In this document: in pieces, positions 1-7,273 of the stretch
Layout: each line of letters opens with the position of its first letter
How positions within the stretch are numbered: the first letter of the stretch is position 1
NCBI RefSeq assembly: GCF_039822625.1
Contig: NZ_JBDLLG010000005.1
Location: 124,001 to 188,000 of the forward strand
Length of the DNA: 64,000 nucleotides
Direction: 5' to 3'
From: Marinimicrobium locisalis
GTDB taxonomy: Bacteria > Pseudomonadota > Gammaproteobacteria > Pseudomonadales > Cellvibrionaceae
Program-made: the position numbers and the translations under genes
The notes under the pieces: model-generated
What the model saw: only the letters and a program-made list of their open reading frames with translations
Database searches by the model: none
Told to the model about the DNA's origin: nothing

Positions 1-246
1 GTGGGCCTGCATATGGCGGACGTGGACAAACTCCTTCACGTACTGCACCGGCTGGTGGACGCGGGCAACTCCGTGCTGGTGATCGAACATAACCTGGATG
101 TGATCGCCGAGTCCGACTGGATTATTGATATGGGGCCGGAGGGTGGCTCGGGCGGAGGCAAAGTGATCGCGCAAGGCAAGCCGGAGACTTTGGTGAAACG
201 CAAGCGGTCTTATACGGGGCAGTATTTAGGTGAAGTCTTGGGATAA
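1..246 (+). CDS. uvrA: UvrA, excinuclease ABC subunit A, C-terminal end (5' partial)
   Basis: This is the last 81 codons of UvrA, the ABC-type ATPase that scans DNA for lesions in nucleotide excision repair with UvrB and UvrC. The frame is already open at base 1, so the true start lies outside the window. Visible are GLHMADVDKLL, then VIEHNLDVI (the Walker B-distal H-loop of the second ATPase domain) and the terminal DMGPEGGSGGG stretch typical of UvrA. It ends in TAA and faces the next gene convergently. Identification is by recognisable family motifs; nothing unusual is visible. Confidence 0.95.
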   Translation: MGLHMADVDKLLHVLHRLVDAGNSVLVIEHNLDVIAESDWIIDMGPEGGSGGGKVIAQGKPETLVKRKRSYTGQYLGEVLG

Positions 247-265
247 CTAACGAATTACACCCCGA

Positions 266-292
266 GGAGCTGTTTACTCATCAAGCAGCTCC
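266..292 (+). terminator. Possible terminator after uvrA
   Basis: A 7-bp stem (GGAGCTG at 266-272, CAGCTCC at 286-292) lies 20 bases after the uvrA stop and is followed by a T-rich stretch. It overlaps the 3' end of the convergent gene that stops at 274, so it could serve both directions. The stem is short and the call is tentative. Confidence 0.35.
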
Positions 293-876
293 GCATTATT
301 CTTTCCAGGGAAGGCAATCTTTTTCCGGCCCTCAAACGACACATTGGTTCGTTGTTCAGTCAACTCGCGAGAAGCCGTCCTATCCTTTACAAGCTCGCAA
401 GTGGATGACACTTGGTAGACGGATGCAGATGCGCATAGGCACTCGGTTTCGTCGGGGTCTACACAATCACAAATCGGCGGAACGAAGAGGGTGTCACGCT
501 CAAGCACGCTGTCTTCGGTCATCTCGATGGACGGACCAATTTCTCGGCATGTTCGTAGATCAACAGGTTGCAAGAAGCGTGAATTACCACTATGTCCCTC
601 TATAGCCACATAGGGTTCCTGGCTGGCGAAATACACGCTAGTCACAATCCCAATTTCCAATGAACAATCACTCCCTTCGCCCCCAGAAAGCACCTGCAAC
701 TGATCTGTTGAGCCGTCGTACCTTAGTTCCGTATTAAAAGATGCCAACGAGAATATCGCCATTCCACTGGAATCAAGTGTTACGTCAGCCTTTTCATAAA
801 CGCAACCGTCGCCACCACCAAGAGCACTCATGCTCATTACCAACAACAAAATAGCACTAAACGCGAACCTAACCAA
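274..876 (-). CDS. Predicted secreted immunity protein (Tai1-like role) for the adjacent amidase
   Basis: A 200-aa protein with a hydrophobic N-terminal signal peptide (FAFSAILLLVMSMSALG) followed by a mature domain with several cysteines, so it should be periplasmic. The start is TTG at 876, which overlaps the stop of the upstream amidase gene by 8 bases; no ATG gives a complete signal peptide. Type VI amidase effectors of the Tae1 family are normally encoded with a periplasmic inhibitor immediately downstream, and the order, overlap and predicted location fit that arrangement. Sequence homology to Tai1 could not be verified by reading alone, so the role is inferred from context. Confidence 0.65.
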   Translation of the reverse strand: MVRFAFSAILLLVMSMSALGGGDGCVYEKADVTLDSSGMAIFSLASFNTELRYDGSTDQLQVLSGGEGSDCSLEIGIVTSVYFASQEPYVAIEGHSGNSRFLQPVDLRTCREIGPSIEMTEDSVLERDTLFVPPICDCVDPDETECLCASASVYQVSSTCELVKDRTASRELTEQRTNVSFEGRKKIAFPGKNNAELLDE

Positions 877-1423
877 CAGCCACTCCTCCCATCATCTTTA
901 GTAGATAGCTATTCGAAGAAAGCTTAGTAGAGCTTTGCTTTCTAGGATCCTTGACTGCGGCATAAACGACATTCCCCTCGTCCACACGGGAAAAAATAAA
1001 GTCAACCTGTAACCGCTCGCGGGTTTGTAACCGAGACGACAAGGAACCGTGGTAACAGTACGGCTGACCTCCACGAGAAGGGTACCCCCACGGAGTATCG
1101 AGGCCCGACTCAGAGGGGCCACCCGGAACCACCACAAATACATGCCCGCTAGTGGATGCACGGGCCATTCCCGTGCTCTCCAGGCCACCAACGACAAAAT
1201 AGCCATCTTCCGCATAGCTGGTCGCTGCACTGGGGTTTGCATCAAGGAAAACTATTGGGGGACAAGCACTTCTCATTCGCGTGACAATATCGTCAGCCCG
1301 CCCAGAGAATAGGCTATTGGCCAGACCTATTTCCTTCGCGACAGCTTGTACAAAGAAATTGCAGGCCTTTAGATTACGCTCAATGAGGAGCTTTTCTTTA
1401 CAAATATCTTCAATCGAAGTCAT
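869..1423 (-). CDS. Tae1-like type VI secretion peptidoglycan amidase effector
   Basis: A 184-aa cytoplasm-type protein without signal peptide. Residues 21-34 (CNFFVQAVAKEIGL) and 92-99 (SGHVFVVV) supply a Cys21/His94 pair in the order and spacing of NlpC/P60-like amidases. The surroundings (DGYFVVGGL just before the His block, PYCYHGSL after it) resemble Pseudomonas Tae1/Tse1 (FVQSVAAELG, GHVAVVISG, CWCGS). Tae1 enzymes cleave the gamma-D-Glu-mDAP bond in the periplasm of a competitor after T6SS delivery. The gene overlaps the probable immunity gene downstream by 8 bases and has an AGGGA-type ribosome site. Comparison to Tse1 is from memory; no VgrG, Hcp or PAAR gene is nearby. Confidence 0.8.
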   Translation of the reverse strand: MTSIEDICKEKLLIERNLKACNFFVQAVAKEIGLANSLFSGRADDIVTRMRSACPPIVFLDANPSAATSYAEDGYFVVGGLESTGMARASTSGHVFVVVPGGPSESGLDTPWGYPSRGGQPYCYHGSLSSRLQTRERLQVDFIFSRVDEGNVVYAAVKDPRKQSSTKLSSNSYLLKMMGGVAVG

Positions 1424-1962
1424 TGTTGATCATCCCTATGTTGTTCAAAAAGATATTCCTTGGGAGAAAAATATAACTGTAGGGAAACTTTCGGCGATCA
1501 GGCTGACGCCAAAATCGACAAAGACTCTTACGAAACACCCCCATACGACTAAACAGTATGGGGAAGCGTGGAAGGTGTCAACTAGACTAGCTCCACAACT
1601 TTCTATCTGTGACAAGCATCACACTGCTAGACTTGCTCGCCGCGTCTAATGCGACTGACAGCCCCTCCAAGGTAAGTGTCGCAATTACCGTTCTCTACGT
1701 TCACCCTGGGCGACAGCACAGCCTAACGCATCAAACTGGTGGCTGAACTCAGCGAAGTCAAACAGCATACGGCGGATGCGCCTGCGGCTCCGAAACGTCG
1801 GACCGATCCGCCCTACAGAAAGTCTTGGTAGGGCGGATAAGCGCGAAGCGCGCATCCGCCGCAAGTACGACAAAACCAAGGCACTCTCAACCCGAAGACC
1901 GTGGGAAAAAGATTTCCTTTGTCTTTCCGGCGGCCAATAAGGCTTTCATAACTCTGGCAAAC
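1424..1962. other. Gene-poor stretch upstream of the amidase gene
   Basis: No convincing gene is visible. It holds a perfect 8-bp inverted repeat (CCCCATAC at 1539-1546, GTATGGGG at 1556-1563; 9-base loop) that could be an operator or an RNA hairpin in the leader of the amidase gene, and the GC-rich palindromic repeat pair at 1771-1860. The remaining sequence is relatively AT-rich. Confidence 0.5.
1771..1860. repeat. REP-like palindromic repeats, GGCGGATGCGC / GGCGGATAAGC family
   Basis: Two oppositely oriented GGCGGAT-type palindromes occur here: GGCGGATGCGCC at 1771-1782 with ATCCGCCCTAC at 1806-1816, and TAGGGCGGATAAGCGCG from 1829 closing with GCGCGCATCCGCC at 1848-1860. A related copy sits at 30227-30258. 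This is the pattern of dispersed extragenic palindromes in gammaproteobacteria. It is non-coding. Confidence 0.6.
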
Positions 1963-2094
1963 TCAAATGGCTGCTTCTCCCCTTAGGGAAAAGTTCACAT
2001 TTGACCATTTTTGGTCTCGTACGCCGCTCAAGTAGCGCTTTACTCCGAGCTCACTAATCAGAGCCTCATCATAAGAATCTCTTTGTCCATTCAT
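1963..2094 (-). CDS. Possible 43-aa small protein or gene fragment
   Basis: A short frame starts at ATG 2094 with an AGAGGGAT sequence at suitable spacing and ends with TGA at 1963. The product (starts MNGQRDSYDEAL, ends LRGEAAI) is polar, without a signal or membrane segment, and I do not recognise it. It follows the lipoprotein gene that ends at 2113. It could be a genuine small gene or the tail of a decayed one; support is only the start context. Confidence 0.25.
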   Translation of the reverse strand: MNGQRDSYDEALISELGVKRYLSGVRDQKWSNVNFSLRGEAAI

Positions 2095-2112
2095 TAGTAC
2101 ATATCCCTCTGG

Positions 2113-2619
2113 TTAGTCAAACGTAATACTCTTTACAACGTCGATTTTGTGTTTGTCGTTTGCCTGGATATCAGCGTCATTCAGGATAAAGAATGCGAAG
2201 GCCTCCTCTTCACCCTCCTTGACCTTCAATACAGTCATCTCAAAATCGGATTTTTCCACAAAAGAATCTGACCATGTAATCTTTTCACCCTCAAAACCAC
2301 TCATTTCAACAGCCTTTCGAGTAAAATCTGCGATGAGTGGATCACGGGGAAGGCCAAGCTCCGCAACAAAACGGTCCATGACAGTCTCTACACTAGCGTC
2401 GCCTTCCTCCTCGAATACCAACAAGCCAAACCCTGAGAACTCAGAAACTTCAAAGCGAATTTCTCTAGCAGAATAAAGCCCGGAACTAGTATCGAAATCG
2501 ATTACCCAGTGGGAAGGGTGGTAAAGGCTGACCCCATCACTTTGATAGTGGTCGTAGCCTTTAGGGGGAGAGCCCTCATCCGAGTCGGAATCAGCTAAAC
2601 AACCGACTAAGACGGGCAA
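2113..2619 (-). CDS. Putative lipoprotein with uncertain start
   Basis: The mature part (about 160 aa) is a mixed alpha/beta domain with YHPSHWVI near its start, reminiscent of small PsbP/DUF1795-like periplasmic proteins, but I cannot name it. LVGC is a lipobox. From the TTG at 2619 only five residues precede the Cys, too few for export. The frame stays open upstream to a TAA at 2647-2649 and encodes hydrophobic residues (RIILLFLCTLPVLVGC), yet it holds no ATG, GTG or earlier TTG. Either a rare start (ATA or CTG after AAAGG) is used, or the start was lost and this is a recent pseudogene. Confidence 0.5.
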   Translation of the reverse strand: MPVLVGCLADSDSDEGSPPKGYDHYQSDGVSLYHPSHWVIDFDTSSGLYSAREIRFEVSEFSGFGLLVFEEEGDASVETVMDRFVAELGLPRDPLIADFTRKAVEMSGFEGEKITWSDSFVEKSDFEMTVLKVKEGEEEAFAFFILNDADIQANDKHKIDVVKSITFD

Positions 2620-2654
2620 GGTACACAGGAAGAGCAGGATTATCCTTTAAAACC

Positions 2655-2903
2655 GGTCAAGCAGCATCGTTGGTCCCTTTTAATGCGGAATTAATGATCT
2701 TCGCGCCACAGCTTAACAAATAAGCACTGACATCTGGCGGCAAAGTAGCTAAGTCGATTCTTCACATTCAGAAGAAAATGTCAATACAAGCCACTAAATC
2801 CTGCGTGCTGCCTCACAGATTTTTGGACGGAGTGGCTTAGTGACAAAACAACTAGAGAAGCGGCGCATTCTACCCCCAGCCTGGATGTGATCGCAGGTAG
2901 AGG
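2655..2903. other. Intergenic stretch without recognisable gene
   Basis: AT-rich sequence upstream of the lipoprotein gene and downstream of the ygjP-like remnant. I see no start/stop pair, hairpin or repeat that I can support. Confidence 0.4.
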
Positions 2904-3053
2904 CTACTCATTCAAGTACAGCTCAGACATTCCATCCAACCGCGCTTTCACCGCCTGCCAGTCTGGCATGGCGCGGCTTAGCAGTTGGTAGAACTTCGGG
3001 CTGTGATTATGCTCAGCCAGGTGACAGAGTTCGTGCAAAATCCTCCTGGAGAT
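2904..3053 (-). pseudogene. C-terminal remnant of a YgjP-family (DUF45) metal-dependent hydrolase
   Basis: Reading the minus strand in the frame ending at TAG 2904-2906 gives RRILHELCHLAEHNHSPKFY, then QLLSRAMPDWQAVKARLD and a short tail. HELCHL with HSPKFYQLL and MPDWxxxKxRLD is the signature end of YgjP/SprT-like DUF45 proteins. The rest of that family (about 170 residues) is missing; upstream the sequence joins an unrelated small gene in another frame at about 3053. This is a deletion remnant. Confidence 0.75.
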
Positions 3054-3282
3054 CCTTTTCACCGGGCATTTCCACCGAGTGGGGCCGGAGGCATTTATAT
3101 ATTTCGGTAAGCGTCATGTTATCTTTGTTTAAATCGTCCTTCAGCAGACTTAGCGCTTTCCCCAGGTCTTTTTCAGGCACCGCCGCTATACCGTAGGACA
3201 GGGTTGAGCCGTCCATGCTCTGGGACGCTCCCTCGCGACTAGATGCCTTGTGATAGATTAACCAAATTGCGCTTTCACTCAT
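3013..3282 (-). CDS. Small protein of unknown function, truncated by a deletion junction
   Basis: An 89-codon frame starting at ATG 3282 with AAAGGA upstream. The first roughly 75 residues (from MSESAIWLIYHKASS) look like a genuine small domain I do not recognise. The last residues (EDFARTLSPG) are only an alternative-frame reading of the ygjP-like remnant. The real C-terminus has therefore probably been lost, and this is a chimera of a 5' gene fragment and a 3' remnant of another gene. Confidence 0.4.
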   Translation of the reverse strand: MSESAIWLIYHKASSREGASQSMDGSTLSYGIAAVPEKDLGKALSLLKDDLNKDNMTLTEIYKCLRPHSVEMPGEKDLQEDFARTLSPG

Positions 3283-3336
3283 TGTCGTTTTCCTTTTGGG
3301 GTTACTTCATCCTGTGGAAGCGACCAGAGCAGATGA

Positions 3337-3376
3337 TTGTCGGATTACGCCCCCACGGGGCGAGTCCAACCTAGTC
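3337..3376. repeat. Dispersed palindrome, GTCGGATTACG family
   Basis: TTGTCGGATTACGCCCCCAC then GGGGCGAGTCCAACCTAG forms an imperfect stem-loop. Similar elements, all starting TTGTCGGATTACG, lie at 18706-18766 and 28679-28729. Each is in a gap between genes, consistent with a REP-like extragenic family. Confidence 0.55.
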
Positions 3377-4498
3377 GATTTTTGAACTCCGGGGCGCCAA
3401 AACGTAACGGGTGCTACGACCTCCACCCGGGAGTCGCTCCAGGCAGCCTTTATCCAGAAGCTCAGTCAGGTCGCGGGTCGCGGTCGCCTTACTCACTTTG
3501 GCCAGGGACTGGTATTTGCGGGCATTGATGCCCTGCGTAAACTCATCTTCTGCCGCATCCAACAGACGATTCAGGACCTTGATCTGCCGTTCGTTCAGTA
3601 CGGTAGTGGCGTGGCGCTGCCAGAATTTTGTTTTGGACAGTACCCGGTCGACGCGCAGGAGCGCCTGCTGCAGGGCCTCTTCCAACGTACTCAGAAACCA
3701 CGCCAACCAGGGGGTTATATCGAGTTCGCCACGCTGACTCTGTTCAAGCTGGGCGTAATAGGCATTGCGACGCGCCATGATGGCCGCGCTCAATGAATAG
3801 AACCTGACGGACTGCCGCTCGGCCTGCGCCAATGCCCGGTCGGTGACCGCGCGAGTGACTCGCCCGTTACCATCATCAAAGGGGTGCAGGGTAATCAGCC
3901 ATAGGTGGGCGATACCGGCGCGCAGCAGCGGGTTCAGGTGGGGCGGCGGCTCGTTGAACCACTGAATGAACTGATCCAATTCGGCCTCCAGCCCGTTTCG
4001 GGGTGGCGCCTCAAAATGGATGTTGGGTCGGTCAACTCGGCCGGATACGACCTGCATCGGCGCTTCGCCACGCAGCGCTCCCACACGGATATCGGCCACC
4101 AGCCCGGGGCCTTGGGGGAAGAGCATGGCCTGCCATTGGCACAACTGCTCACAAGTGAGCGCTTCACCGGGCTTGCGGGTGGCTTCCAGCAGCAGTTTGA
4201 CCAGTGACTCGGACTCCGGCGTCGGCCTGCCGATGACACCGGCTTGCCCCACACCCAACTGTCGAGCGACCGAAGAGCGCACGGAGCCGACATCCAGGTG
4301 CTCTCCCTCAATCTCGCTGGTGCGGATGGCGCTCTGGATAAGTGCGTCCATTTCCACTTCCAGGTCGGTCTGTTCGGGTGCAGCCTCAGACCGTCCAAGC
4401 AGTCGGCCCTGCAACAGGCGCACTGCATCCAGCCTGGGGCGAAGGCTTGCCTCGTCCCAGTAAAAGTGTGGCCAGTTGGGGTGCTGCCAGATATACAT
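3371..4498 (-). CDS. Fic-family protein (DUF4172 N-terminus, Fic core, winged-helix C-terminus)
   Basis: A 375-aa protein from the ATG at 4498 (MYIWQHPNWP is the usual start of DUF4172-Fic proteins; an upstream in-frame start at 4585 is less likely). The Fic catalytic loop HPFDDGNGR is at residues 205-213, with all key residues for AMPylation or related transfer. SEIEGE at 61-66 matches the inhibitory (S/T)xxxEG helix, here N-terminal (class II type), so the enzyme should be autoinhibited. The last 70 residues form a winged helix-turn-helix, so it may bind DNA. Repeated TAATCGGCTCA-type sites at its start suggest autoregulation. No separate antitoxin gene is adjacent. Confidence 0.9.
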   Translation of the reverse strand: MYIWQHPNWPHFYWDEASLRPRLDAVRLLQGRLLGRSEAAPEQTDLEVEMDALIQSAIRTSEIEGEHLDVGSVRSSVARQLGVGQAGVIGRPTPESESLVKLLLEATRKPGEALTCEQLCQWQAMLFPQGPGLVADIRVGALRGEAPMQVVSGRVDRPNIHFEAPPRNGLEAELDQFIQWFNEPPPHLNPLLRAGIAHLWLITLHPFDDGNGRVTRAVTDRALAQAERQSVRFYSLSAAIMARRNAYYAQLEQSQRGELDITPWLAWFLSTLEEALQQALLRVDRVLSKTKFWQRHATTVLNERQIKVLNRLLDAAEDEFTQGINARKYQSLAKVSKATATRDLTELLDKGCLERLPGGGRSTRYVLAPRSSKID

Positions 4499-4561
4499 GA
4501 GCCGATTACCGCGCTTTATTGGATCACAACTTGAGCCGATTATGGCGAATATTCGGCTCAA
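4499..4561. promoter_or_regulatory. Candidate operator repeats upstream of the fic gene
   Basis: TTGAGCCGA (4531-4539) and TCGGCTCAA (4553-4561) form a perfect 9-bp inverted repeat, and a third GAGCCGATTA copy overlaps the start codon region (4499-4508). On the gene strand these read as TAATCGGCTCA or ATTCGGCTCA half sites. The winged-helix tail of the encoded protein is a natural candidate ligand. This is inference from repeats only. Confidence 0.45.
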
Positions 4562-4717
4562 AGGCCAGCGGAACAAACCTATCAACGCGCGGGGGTGACG
4601 GCGGTACCGGGCTTTATTGTCAATGACCAGTACTTAATTTCCGGGGCCCAGGAGGCCGATCCCCTGGTGGAGGCGCTTCGAAATATCGCCCGGGAGCAAG
4701 ACGCGCAGCCAGAATAA
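4562..4717 (+). pseudogene. C-terminal remnant of a DsbA/FrnE-like thiol oxidoreductase
   Basis: The plus-strand frame ending in TAA at 4715-4717 reads RAGVTAVPGFIVNDQYLISG, then AQEADPLVEALRNIA. The cis-proline block (GVTAVPGFIV) and ISGAQ are typical of the end of FrnE-type DsbA proteins. The thioredoxin CxxC half and the start are absent, so only about 50 residues of an original 200 or more survive next to the fic promoter. Confidence 0.7.
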
Positions 4718-4750
4718 TTCCGGAACACGTCCTGGTTGGCTTTGTTACGA

Positions 4751-5098
4751 TCAATCCTGGACGCTACTGTCCTCCTCTACCAAGTACCGGGCGAATAGAA
4801 GCGCTTCCGTCCAATCGTTCAGCATTCTACTGTCTGTCGCCACAATGGCGCCGACTGCAGCGGCGGCCATTGCCGCGTGCGTCGGAATATCGAAGAGCTT
4901 TGACAGAGCAGAGCACAGGAGGCCCAGTGTAGCCGCCATAACCAAAATCACTGCCGCAGTCACGCCCATCTCTTTTCCCAAGACATAGAGGTCGCCCTGT
5001 TGCCGTATGGCCTGCCGCTTGGCCTCACCCAGCTTGCGCTTTCGCACTTCAGAAGAGCAGTGACTGAGTATTCTCCGGGCTTTAAGCAACCGATTCAT
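4751..5098 (-). CDS. Small membrane protein of unknown function
   Basis: A 115-aa protein from ATG 5098, 7 bases after the stop of the preceding lipoprotein gene, so the two probably form an operon. The N-terminal half is basic and cytoplasmic-looking (SSEVRKRKLGEAKRQA), followed by a hydrophobic segment (VTAAVILVMAATLGLLCSAL) and a second shorter Ala-rich one (AAMAAAAVGAIVA). I do not recognise a family. Confidence 0.55.
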   Translation of the reverse strand: MNRLLKARRILSHCSSEVRKRKLGEAKRQAIRQQGDLYVLGKEMGVTAAVILVMAATLGLLCSALSKLFDIPTHAAMAAAAVGAIVATDSRMLNDWTEALLFARYLVEEDSSVQD

Positions 5099-5105
5099 GA
5101 AGAAA

Positions 5106-5702
5106 CTACTCCCAATCCAGCAGGCGAATTTTGCCCTCACCACGGTATTCAAAGGTTACATTGACCATACCGCCGGTGTCATTCAGAGCCACGAGGGCAT
5201 CGCACTCTTGCCGGTTTTCGCACTGGAACGGCTTTCCCACCATGAAGTACTGGCCGTCGGACTTGGTGAACGTTGAGTAGTTCAGGTGCACTCGATTGAG
5301 CTGGTACTTTGTGCCGACATCGTCTTCTGAACTTGAGTCCACATCCCGCAGCTCGTACCGATAGCTCGACGCATCCGCTAACAGCTCTTCCTCTTCCACT
5401 CGAAAGCGCTCGACCGATAGAGAATAATGGTGGCCCCACTGGTACTCAAACCCTCTTATCGGGTCATAGAAGGGGGTGACTTCGTCGCTGCCGGCACGGC
5501 GGGTTTGCAGGCAGAGCTGCTCAGCAACCCCCATGCAGAGTTCTTTGTAGGGAAGTACCTCCAACATCAAGAGGTCCGTTTCGGGCTTTAACATCAAAAG
5601 GTCCGTTTCGGACTCTATTTCTCCGGGGTCGGAACCACTGCCACAGGCAGTCAAGGCAACGCACAATACAAAAAAATACAGTTTTTTACGCGTCATATAC
5701 AT
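5106..5702 (-). CDS. Putative lipoprotein, unknown function
   Basis: A 198-aa protein starting MYMTRKKLYFFVLCVALTAC: basic n-region, hydrophobic core and an LTAC lipobox, so it should be lipid-anchored. Residues 28-45 contain a small internal duplication (ETDLLMLKPETDLLMLE). The rest is acidic with scattered aromatics and no recognised motif. It is followed by a small membrane-protein gene at a 7-base spacing. Function unknown. Confidence 0.6.
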   Translation of the reverse strand: MYMTRKKLYFFVLCVALTACGSGSDPGEIESETDLLMLKPETDLLMLEVLPYKELCMGVAEQLCLQTRRAGSDEVTPFYDPIRGFEYQWGHHYSLSVERFRVEEEELLADASSYRYELRDVDSSSEDDVGTKYQLNRVHLNYSTFTKSDGQYFMVGKPFQCENRQECDALVALNDTGGMVNVTFEYRGEGKIRLLDWE

Positions 5703-5883
5703 TCCTTTACTTCGTTTTTTTGCGCGCCCTCAAGGTGGGAACTTGGCGTTCGTATTGTACCCTAAGCGCGCGGAACTTTACGAACTTCTGTTCGGCACCC
5801 TACGCCCCCCCCCTTCCCCTCGCAGCACTTACTGTAGGCCTTGCGGTTCTCGCGTCACCTCTGCTTCTTTTAACGAATTTTCT

Positions 5884-6465
5884 TTAAGGTTTCTTAAAAC
5901 CGGCACTTTCCCTGCAATACACCTTCAACTGGGCGCTGTCGCAGAGGTAATCGATTTTTCCGACTTCTACTCTCACAATATTTAATCCCGTGCGAGCGGT
6001 GAGGTCGTCGATAAGCTTATGGTTGTTCTCCTGGTTGATATTTTGAATATTGTCGTAAACGACGGTTTTCTGAACGACGCGCGGGGCGATGATCTTGGTT
6101 TCTCCGACGCCCGACAAGACGCAAAGCAGCGCCATGATGGTGGCGAGCTCACCGTAACCGACGGGAGCCAGGGAGCACATAAGGGCCATGCCGATGGTGA
6201 CGAAGAGGTATGTCATGTCCCGGATGCTAATAGGCTCTGTTCGATAGCGCAGCATGGCGAAGACCGCGAACAGGCCGAAGGCAAAGCCCATGCTTAAGTC
6301 TACATCGTGCACCAAGTAGGTGATCAGGAAGACGCCATTGGAGAACAGGAAGAAGCTGAACAATGACTCCCTGTCTGGAGACCGGCGAAAGTAGATGCCT
6401 CGCAGTAGAATTAGAATTGCTGCAAGCAATATGACGTAACGAAATACAAAGTCCAACGTAAACAT
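5884..6465 (-). CDS. DUF4956-family membrane protein
   Basis: A 193-aa protein from ATG 6465; a GTG at 6477 overlapping the previous stop is possible but leaves no spacing for the GGAAGAGG ribosome site. Four or five hydrophobic helices occupy residues 5-140 (FVFRYVILLAAILILL, FLFSNGVFLITYLV, FGLFAVFAMLRYR, LFVTIGMALMCSLA), and a soluble C-terminal alpha/beta tail follows. FAMLRYRTEPI is the conserved core of DUF4956. This family commonly sits beside VTC-domain polyphosphate polymerase-like proteins, as here; its biochemical role is not established. Confidence 0.85.
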   Translation of the reverse strand: MFTLDFVFRYVILLAAILILLRGIYFRRSPDRESLFSFFLFSNGVFLITYLVHDVDLSMGFAFGLFAVFAMLRYRTEPISIRDMTYLFVTIGMALMCSLAPVGYGELATIMALLCVLSGVGETKIIAPRVVQKTVVYDNIQNINQENNHKLIDDLTARTGLNIVRVEVGKIDYLCDSAQLKVYCRESAGFKKP

Positions 6466-6473
6466 GTTCAGTC

Positions 6474-7265
6474 TCACCCTCTTCCAATTTTTTGTTGATG
6501 TGCCAGGCGTCGCAGAACCGGCTTGAAGCGGTTGTATTTCCAGTTCTCTCTATGCCTTAACGCCAGCGTCATGCCCATGCAGTATTTGCTGAACCCGCTG
6601 GGCCGCACGCCCATGGAACGTGCCAACCGATAGAACGGGGTGTCCCGATTTAGGGTCGATTGTTTGAGCTCCACAATCGCAATTTCGGTCAGTGCTTTTT
6701 CCGACTGATCGAAGCCGGGAATGGCGTTGCTCAGCCCAATATCGATGGTCAGCCGTTCGCCTCTTTCCTCGCTAGCCAGCGCTATTCGACGGTAGCGGTT
6801 ATGTAAACAAGGCTGAAGCTCTCCGGGCGATGGGACTTTCAAGCTTTTCAGAAAGTCGACATGCTCTCCCAAATTTACCGCCGGCTCATCCAGCTCGATA
6901 CGTCGCTTTATGGTGCGCTTTTTGTTGTTCTTGAACTTGACCTCCAAAAACTGAATGTCTGAGTCCACATAACGGCGCATTCTTACCTTGTGACGGTTAA
7001 GGTGGCCATTGTGATGCATGTGATACAGACGATAATCCTCAGTATCAAAATAGGTGCTCTCGTACCGAAAGCAGCGCTCACCACCGATTTCCAGAGCGCT
7101 ATAACAGCCACCGAGCTCTGCCAATATGGTGGGCAGAAGCCTCGCCGATAAAATGAACTTGGTATCCACCCGGTTCATCAGGGTGGCCTTCTCGAGATCA
7201 CACAACCCATGGGCGGGCAGCGTCTCGATCTGTTCAACAATACGTGTATACAGATTGTGATCCAT
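6474..7265 (-). CDS. VTC-domain protein (polyphosphate polymerase-like)
   Basis: A 263-aa soluble protein of the VTC/CYTH-like tunnel fold. Charged strands typical of the family are visible: RVDTKFIL near residue 33, RYESTYFDTEDYRLY at about 67-81, KVRMRRYVDSD, FLEVKFKNNKKRTIKRR and a terminal VELKQS block. In the eukaryotic Vtc4 polymerase such basic and acidic residues line the tunnel that binds ATP, metal and polyphosphate. It starts 8 bases after the porin gene with a TAGGAG ribosome site and overlaps the start region of the DUF4956 gene, so all three are cotranscribed. Polyphosphate synthesis or sensing is inferred from the family. Confidence 0.85.
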   Translation of the reverse strand: MDHNLYTRIVEQIETLPAHGLCDLEKATLMNRVDTKFILSARLLPTILAELGGCYSALEIGGERCFRYESTYFDTEDYRLYHMHHNGHLNRHKVRMRRYVDSDIQFLEVKFKNNKKRTIKRRIELDEPAVNLGEHVDFLKSLKVPSPGELQPCLHNRYRRIALASEERGERLTIDIGLSNAIPGFDQSEKALTEIAIVELKQSTLNRDTPFYRLARSMGVRPSGFSKYCMGMTLALRHRENWKYNRFKPVLRRLAHQQKIGRG

Positions 7266-7273
7266 AACCGCTC

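Noticed and set aside
1539..1563. CCCCATAC/GTATGGGG inverted repeat as a terminator
   Set aside because: There is no T-tract on either side and no gene ends nearby; it is mentioned only as a possible operator or leader hairpin.
1685..1879. A 64-codon minus-strand frame
   Set aside because: Its first half is a translation of the REP-like palindromes, rich in Arg. The end (FDFAEFSHQFDALGCAVAQG) might be a gene fragment but I could not assign it.
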